From assembly GCF_000372725.1 (NCBI RefSeq), contig NW_005196456.1, positions 240,162 through 304,161 on the forward strand: DNA of 64,000 nt. The letters run 5' to 3'. Below, piece by piece: positions 58,048 through 64,000 of this stretch. The stretch is from Emiliania huxleyi CCMP1516. Taxonomy: Eukaryota > Haptophyta > Isochrysidales > Noelaerhabdaceae. The stretch's first letter is position 1. Every line of letters starts with the position of its first letter. Made by a program: the position numbers and the translations under genes. The notes under the pieces were generated by a model that saw only the letters and a program-made list of their open reading frames with translations, was not told the DNA's origin and did no database searches.

Positions 58048-59215
58048 TGTATAACTTCATCGGCTCATCGTTCCACCGTTTTGGTATTGCTAAAAATCTC
58101 TCTCTCCCGTTTTGGCCAAATACTCTACAGAATAAACCCACAGATAAAATCATTTTCATCAAAAAAGTCGAAAGTGTAAAGGAGGTGTTTTACACTTGGT
58201 GCGGCACCCTCGCGTGGTGCTGGAACCCCTCCTTCGGTGGGCGTGTGGGAATGCGTAATCAAGTCGGCCTTGAAGGCGGCGTGGACACTCCGCACCATCA
58301 CGACCGTCACAACCGCGAACAATAGGCCCAGGACAAGCTTTACAGCGTCCAGATCCGACAACCACATCCCGAGAACGACCCCGTCGTCAATGAGCGTCCC
58401 GACGGAGCACCGCTTGGTACCCGCACTCGTTCTCGCTGGTTTTTCCTCGGATTTCAGTGATTCCACGTGTCAGGTAGGTGATAGATAATGAGCTGGACTT
58501 GGAGCACTTGGAGTGCCAGTCGGCAGCCTCACATCCAGGGCCGGGGAGCTCAGAAGCGCACCCAGCGGGCCGGATGATCGGGATCGGGCTACGGGCTAGA
58601 GAGCCCTGACCCCTAGGGGGGTGCGCGTTCGCAGGGCAAGGGCCTTAAAGTAAACACGGGTCTCCGAGGGTTGGCCCCGCGTACCGGGTTTCCCCTTAAC
58701 TGCAGGACGCCCCCTCTACTCGGAGCTAATCGAGCTAAAGCAAAATAGCTAAGGTTTTGAAATTTCACAGACATAGCTTCACACAGCAAGCGCCAAGCCC
58801 GCCAAGCGGCAGTGTTAATTTGTATCGTGTATCGTCTTTTTCGTTTTTGGTCTATCGAGAAGGTCCAGCCGGCGAAGAAGCTGCCGTGACTGCTGGGGTT
58901 CCATCTACCGTTTCCGTGTCCCTTCTAAACATGTAAAAAGCTTATGCAAGGGAGGTAGGTAGCTACCGTGAGTCCGAGGCTCACAGGGCAACTTCTCGCA
59001 TGACGCTTGCTTGACCCTTGACCCGCCGACCGGCCGACCGCCGGTCCGACACGACCTACCGGCTCCCCAACTCTCGGCCCTGGCGCACGCGATCGCCTCG
59101 CGTCCAGTTGCAACCCCCTGAGCGAAGGCTCAGTCAGCTCCTCAGCTGTGAGCTCGCGCACGCCGCACGGCTTCCCCGCGCGCGCGAGCGACTTCGTTCG
59201 GCGGAGCCCTCGCGG
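58048..59215. other. Intergenic with AT-rich stretch and dispersed repeat
   Basis: Bases 58504-58612 are the second copy of the 25764-25890 repeat. A (-) open frame at 58125-58466 contains one hydrophobic helix (AVKLVLGLLFAVVTVVMV) but starts with GTG and has no family match. Confidence 0.4.
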
Positions 59216-59878
59216 CTATCTGCTCTGTTGGTAATGCCACGCGAGCTCCTCCTCCTGCGTGATCTTCATGTCCACAATAATGTTCTCGCGCGCGAGTTTC
59301 TCCACGAAGTACTCGAGGCTGCCAAGGCGGGCGCGGCGGGTGGGGAATTTGCGTCAAAATGTGCCAAGGCGGCTGGCGCTGCGGCGGGGGCGGTGCGCAT
59401 AGACGCTGAGCGGCACACACCGGCCTTGGATAGTACTGAGCTTGGCCCACATCTTGGAACGCTCAAAGTACGCCGAAAGCTCAGCTTGGTCGATGAACCC
59501 GTCAGAGTTTTCGTCCCTGTCCAGGAACTTCTCGCCAGCCTCTGCAATCTGATCAGCCGTTGGCGTGCAGGCCCCCACCCCCGCCCGTCCCTCTTTGACC
59601 CTCTCGGCGATAAACTCGTCCCTGTCAATCTTACCGTCCGCGTTACTGCCGGCTTTTGCGAGCTCGTGGGCCGCGTACTCCGCCGCGCTGATGGTCATGT
59701 CGAGATTGGTGTCGTACGACATGAACCGAAGGAAGTGGTCGGCGTACGTCTCATATCCATCGCCGTCCAGATCGCGGATAGTCTTGGGCGGGCAGTCCAA
59801 CGAAGGCCCGAAGGCGGCGGCGAGAGTCGCTGTGAGGAGCGCCGCCAGCGGCACGCGCGACGTCAAAAAGACAGACAT
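59216..59878 (-). CDS. Secreted or ER-lumen EF-hand protein
   Basis: Exons 59878-59442 and 59318-59216 join in frame (179 residues); ATG at 59878. The N-terminus is a signal peptide (MSVFLTSRVPLAALLTATLAAAFG). EF-hand loops are at 37-48 (DLDGDGYETYAD, weak at position 12), 56-67 (DTNLDMTISAAE, canonical), 77-88 (starts Gly, degenerate) and 122-133 (DENSDGFIDQAE, canonical). The second exon gives LEYFVEKLARENIIVDMK and ITQEEELAWHYQQ. Overall it resembles calumenin/reticulocalbin-like lumenal calcium binders, but lacks an HDEL-type end, so secretion is possible. In a calcifying alga such a protein could buffer Ca2+ in the secretory path; that is speculation. Confidence 0.75.
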
Positions 59879-60138
59879 CAACCACCCGAAAAATCAATTG
59901 ACGCTTTTTATTGACTGGCAAAAGAAATCTGACTGCCGCGCCGAAACTCTAACAAGCTGTTCCCCGGCGCCGCGCCACAGCTTGCCGAGCGCCGGCCACA
60001 GGCCTGCCTGCAGCCCAGCCACACCCGCCGCGGCGGCAGCTAGTCGGTTCGGCCTTGACTCGCGCGCGCCGAGATGGGAGCCCAAGTATGTGAGCGCGCG
60101 GTGCGTCGACACGCCTCCACTTTTGTAACAAAGTCTGC

Positions 60139-60723
60139 TTGGCTTGTGCAGGTGATGCCCAGAGCTGCAGCGGCGACGCCGACAGCCTCGTCTCGACCTC
60201 AGAGGCTGCCGGCGTGACCATAGACCTGTGCTCTATCCGTCCGGTGGTTCACCGTACACGCCTGTGTAGGAGCGGCTCTCGCGTCGATTACGCGCCGAAG
60301 ACTGTCAATGAGGGTACAGCCGACGAGGTCATTAAGTACATGATCGTGCACGACGTCAAGGCGTCAGTCGCCTGCAGGAAGGTTGGCACGTGCCCGATGG
60401 GGGTGAGTCGGCTGATTGCGTCCCTCAAGGAGATGGGACAGTGGGAGCCGCACGTGCGCGCCATCCGTGACGGCGCAGCGCCGGCGCAGCCTGATGAACA
60501 ATGGGATCAGTCCAGATCCGTCCCGGCGTACCGCCGGTGCCGTTTTTTCGCCGATTTTTTGCCCATCCAGTTAGTCGACAAAGTTGCCCTGGAGCCGCTG
60601 CCGCTCGACTGCGCGGCGGAACCGGCCCTTCGCGGCCGAGATGCGATGCGCCGACGCCGGGGCTACGGCTCGGGACCATTTCCGGGCAGTCTCGGGCAAG
60701 TTCAAAATTTGATGATTTCATGA
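60139..60723 (+). CDS. Doubtful open frame with HTH-like segment
   Basis: The frame is open from 60139; the first ATG is at 60340. The part around 60310-60450 (GTADEVIKYMIVHDVKASVA, then VSRLIASLKEMGQW) resembles a psq-type helix-turn-helix, as in transposase or CENP-B-like DNA binders. Nothing else is recognised. On the (-) strand at 59894-60221 another small frame ends beside an AATAAA, so this could also be the 3' exon of an opposite-strand gene. Confidence 0.2.
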   Translation: MACAGDAQSCSGDADSLVSTSEAAGVTIDLCSIRPVVHRTRLCRSGSRVDYAPKTVNEGTADEVIKYMIVHDVKASVACRKVGTCPMGVSRLIASLKEMGQWEPHVRAIRDGAAPAQPDEQWDQSRSVPAYRRCRFFADFLPIQLVDKVALEPLPLDCAAEPALRGRDAMRRRRGYGSGPFPGSLGQVQNLMIS

Positions 60724-61776
60724 CCTCGCCATCCTGTTGCACATTTTGACCTCAACCCGCGGCCCGCTGCGCGGCTGTCCGAGCGCGAGAGGAGTCGTCT
60801 ACGAGGCGGCGGCGAGCGCAGGCGGCGGCGACGCGGCGGCGCGGCGGCAGATCGCGGCGCGGACAACGGCAGCAATCAGCGGCAGGCTGCTGCTAGCTGC
60901 TGCAGCTGCTGCTGCTGCTGCTGCTGATCTGCTGATTGTGGCTACGATTTCTCCGATCACCCCGCCCGCCCGCTCCGCCCCGCCCGCCCGCCTCTCCCCG
61001 CGTTCCCGCCCGCCCACCCGCCCGCCCGCCCGACCGACCGGCCACCCATTCCCATCACCATCTCACATACCTTCATACAGGCGCTCGAGACCTCCTCTCG
61101 CTGCCTACTCGCTGCCTCGAGGGAGGAGGGGAAGAAGTCGGGCGCGCGCCACTGCGCTCGCCTGGCCGAGGCCCCTCCCCGAAAGGCAAGTCTTAGCCAC
61201 ATGAAATCCGAGACCCCTCCCCACCACCCCAATCCCCCCACCCCCTTGCTCCCCTCCCCCCCTCGGGAGGGCCGAACTGAGGCGCCCGTGGGGACCCCGC
61301 AATTCCCTTCCCCCCTCGGAGGGGGCCAGGAGGGGGCCGGACGGAGGCGTACCCCGAGGGCCCCACTCTTTCCTTCGCATAGCGGCCACTCTTCGGATCG
61401 CTGGTCGAGCGACCCGGGGGATGCCCCGCGCGCCTGACCCAGGCGCGAAAACGAATCTGCGAGGCGCGGCCGCTCATGCGGCCCGATGGGGAGGAGCGGG
61501 GCAGACTACGGGGATCGGCTTCTTACACAGCCCTTCCCTGCAGCGAGCCCCCCTCCAACCCACCCGCGCTAGGTCTCGGGTTTGACGCATGGGGTCACTC
61601 CCGCGAAACTCGTGAACTAGCCGGGGCAGTCGGAGAAGGGGCAACTCCGCGCACTGACGGTCGGCCGTCAGAAACCACGCCTGCGTGGATCGCGTCACAC
61701 CAATTCTCGCTCCGAGGGTACCCAACGCGGCCAAACCTCGAGAACCTCGAGAAGAGAACACAAAAGGTCGCGAGCA
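60724..61776. other. Intergenic, low-complexity
   Basis: Short CTG run (60896-60925), CCCGCC-rich tract (60959-61045). Open frames occur on both strands and look like composition artefacts. Confidence 0.45.
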
Positions 61777-62012
61777 GGGTTCCGGCTCCCACCCGGATAG
61801 GGGGTCTGTTCCCACTGACTCGCGCCAAAAAAAACGCCCTACCTTTTTACCTACCTATCCCCAGGCCGCGCAGCGAAGCGAAAAAAGATGAAAATAGGGG
61901 CTACCTACCTATTGCAGGGCCCTTTTGGGCCAAACAAGACCAACCTACCTACCTATCTGGGAGGGGCCAGCCAGTGGGAACAGACCCCCTATCCGGGTAG
62001 GAGCCGGAACCC
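61777..62012. mobile_element. MITE-like palindromic element, 236 bp
   Basis: The left arm 61777-61817 and right arm 61972-62012 are 41-bp inverted repeats with one mismatch (gggttccggctcc, then acccggatagggggtctg). The interior repeats acctacctatc. No convincing target-site duplication was found. It lies 70 bp upstream of the 6-phosphogluconolactonase start codon. Confidence 0.75.
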
Positions 62013-62082
62013 AGCCAGGAGCGGCTGCTGGGGGGCTGTACAGTCGGCGTGCTGTGGCTAGGCCTAGCGTGCCAACGAGAGG

Positions 62083-63521
62083 ATGTTGTCAGCCATCTTC
62101 GGACTATCGCTCGGGCTGCTGTTACCTGGGCACGGCGGAGGTAATGGGCTCGTCGCCCGCGAGACTCGTCTCGCCCGTGACACTCGCCTCGCCATCGTGT
62201 CGCGTCCACCGCCGGAGGGCTTCACTTGGGCCGACGAAGATATTGCATCCGCACCTGCTGCGCCTGCCGCCTCGGCTGCTGCACCTGCCGGCTCGGCTGG
62301 CCCGGTTTCGCCCGAGAGGGTCAATGTGCTGCAGGACGCATCTGCGGTCGCGGCGTCGGTTGCTGCGCGCGTCGAGTCTGCCGCGGAGGCCGCGATCGCG
62401 GAGCGTGGGCACTTTGCGCTCGCCATTCCGGGAGGGTCTGTGCTCAAGATGCTCCAGAGCTCGCCTTCGTTTGCAGACCGCACCACGTTGGCGTACGTAA
62501 ACCACAAGGCGGTCCCGATGGACGACGCAAGCCTCGCGACGCACGCAAAGGCGGGCAAGCTGTTTCTCGACACATGGGCCGGCACAAACGCCATCGTGAT
62601 GCGCGGGACGGCCGACGCGGCGGGAGAGGCGGAGGCGTACGAGGCTGCGCTGCGGGCGCTGTCGCCAGAGGTGCTTCCGCGCTCGCCGGACGGGCTCCCC
62701 GTCTTTGACATGATGCTGGTCGGCGTCGGCGACGATGGCCACGTCGGCCGGCTGCTTTAGATGCACACGGAAGACGCGTCCTCCCGCCCGACACAAGACC
62801 AAGCCCTCGAGACCTCATAGAGAGAGATACACGGGCACTCCAACCAGCACTCGAGGGCACGCGGATTCGACTGTACTCCACTCCACCGCAGCGCACCCAC
62901 CCTCACTGCCCGGCATGCACGCCGCCGGCTCCCTCCACCAGAAATGGTGCGACCTGGTTGGTTCTCAGTCGCTGGTCCATCACTTGCCAATGGGTAGGAT
63001 CCCTCTACCCGGGCCGCGACGAGGTTGCGGACGCGACTGGCCGGTGGGTGCTGCCGGTCGAGATGAAGGTTCCGGGAAGCATCACTCTCTCCCTGCCCGT
63101 CATGGCTGCGGCCAAGGAGGTCGTGAGACACACGCACGCACGCACCCACGCACCCACGCACCCACGCGCACCGGGCCTTGCACTTTCAATGCCGCGGGGC
63201 TCCTGCCTTCAGACGTCGAGTCGCGAGGGCTGCCCGGCGCTTGCCCCGCCACTTTGTGTGTGGAGAAGTCTTCCCTCACCCTCACCTTACCAGGTGGTGA
63301 TTGCGGCGTGCGGCGTTTCCGACAAGTACCCAAAGGGCAAGTCGGCGGCGATGGCGCGCGGCATCGAGGGCGACGAGACGCCGCAGACTTTCCCGGCCGT
63401 CGGGCTGCGCGGCGTCGCCACGTGGGTCGTCGACGCCGCGGCGGCGAGCACGCTCTCCTTCGAGTACGCTGAGTGCTTCGCGCTCGCCTCCTCGCGCGGC
63501 GACTGCTGCCCACCCGCCTGA
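62083..63521 (+). CDS. 6-phosphogluconolactonase
   Basis: Exons 62083-62746, 62998-63119 and 63294-63521 join in frame (337 residues); ATG at 62083. The enzyme hydrolyses 6-phosphogluconolactone in the oxidative pentose phosphate pathway, the NADPH-producing branch. Family motifs: FALAIPGGSVLKML, YVNHKAVPMDDASLATHAKA, FDMMLVGVGDDGHVGSLYPG (spanning the first intron, with the catalytic-region His) and PVMAAAKEVVIAACG. Intron 1 is GC-AG, intron 2 is GT-AG and carries an ACGC-like repeat. The first 20 residues (MLSAIFGLSLGLLLPGHG) are a signal-like leader followed by an Arg-rich then Ala/Pro-rich stretch, compatible with import into a secondary plastid. A cytosolic form from a later start is also possible. 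Confidence 0.88.
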
Positions 63522-64000
63522 GGCGCGGCCGCGTCTAGCGGCGTGGCGCTGCGCGGCCGCCGCTGACTGTTCGACGCAAGTTACATACACCGAAAGGGGG
63601 TCTGTGTTTCCGGGTTCCTCCCTAGACGGCCGCTTTCGCAGAAATTACTGGCAACCAAAAATTATTCTTTTCTTCCGAGGGCGGTCGAGACAGTGCACGG
63701 AGCAAGTGCTGCCTCGCCGTCCTCGCAGGAGTCGCTTAGACCTTAGTTAGTCCTTAGAGGCGGCTCCCGTGCGCCGTGCGGTGTACCTGTGTTAGTGTGC
63801 CAGTGCGTGCCCGTCCCGTGCCTAGTGTCGTTGAGAGAGATTTTTAGCAATACCAAACAACTCACGAGAGAGAGTTTGCGTTGTAAAATTCTTTTCTTCA
63901 AAGGTGAAGAGTTGTGTTTGTCGCGTTGGTGGCAGCGTAGAGCAAGAAGAACTAATTTTACAACAAAACTCCCTCGCGCGACACTGGGCACGGGACTGGA
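63522..64000. other. 3' flank and repeat, no gene
   Basis: Downstream of 6-phosphogluconolactonase; contains the dispersed repeat 63691-63846 and an AT-richer tail to the window end. Confidence 0.5.
63691..63846. repeat. Dispersed repeat, second copy
   Basis: It matches 18737-18866 over gtgcacggag, gtcgcttac/gacct, ggcggctcccg, gtgtacctgtgttagtg and agtgtcgt-gagaga, with small indels. Confidence 0.75.

Overview
The window looks like nuclear DNA from a GC-rich unicellular alga, most likely a haptophyte (Emiliania/Chrysochromulina type). This is an inference from the style of the sequence: dense spliced genes on both strands, short introns (about 40-380 nt), roughly two thirds of hand-placed introns starting with GC instead of GT, heavy microsatellites, glycine/alanine-rich proteins, and families typical of secondary-plastid algae (OPR-RAP, LRR_5, CHAT). 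A pelagophyte or dinoflagellate relative is not excluded. Nothing suggests a bacterium: there are no operons, no ribosome-binding-site pattern, and many proteins only read through after splicing.

Layout. 0-6 kb: 3' part of an F-box/RCC1 propeller gene (+), a coiled-coil FG-nucleoporin-like gene (+), and a six-exon GH18 chitinase-like gene (-). 7-17 kb: an intronless BCS1-like AAA ATPase (-), then a twelve-exon gene (-) for a very large deubiquitinase-like protein with cysteinyl-tRNA-synthetase-like helical repeats, a polyglutamine tract, UBA, USP and zinc-knuckle domains. 17-20.4 kb: repeats, a degenerate copy of that gene's first exon, and a 1255-bp DNA transposon with terminal inverted repeats and a 6-bp target duplication. 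20.4-26 kb: a RING-H2 gene (+), a five-exon NFACT-R gene (-), and an OPR-RAP organelle RNA-binding protein (-). 26.6-34 kb: a multi-membrane protein ending in a CHAT protease-like domain (+) and a TPR protein (+). 34-40 kb: a single-exon gag-like ORF, an unidentified gene (-), and an SR-rich RNA-binding-like gene (+).

41-64 kb: an SLC19-type vitamin transporter (+), an LRR_5 gene (+), a GT31-like glycosyltransferase (-), a twenty-exon fusion of a 3-hydroxyacyl-CoA dehydratase with a Rossmann-type domain (+), a CobW/ZNG1-like metallochaperone (-), a broken sugar-dehydrogenase-like piece (+), a bestrophin-like channel (-), an EF-hand protein (-) and 6-phosphogluconolactonase (+). The genes do not form one pathway; each seems independently transcribed.

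The most striking theme is intron biology. Many introns begin with the same bases as the exon that follows them, one intron consists of two tandem 70-nt units each able to act as an intron, and several introns carry copies of neighbouring exon ends. Exon models were built by eye by requiring frame continuity and family resemblance; every stated junction keeps frame, but none was checked against RNA.
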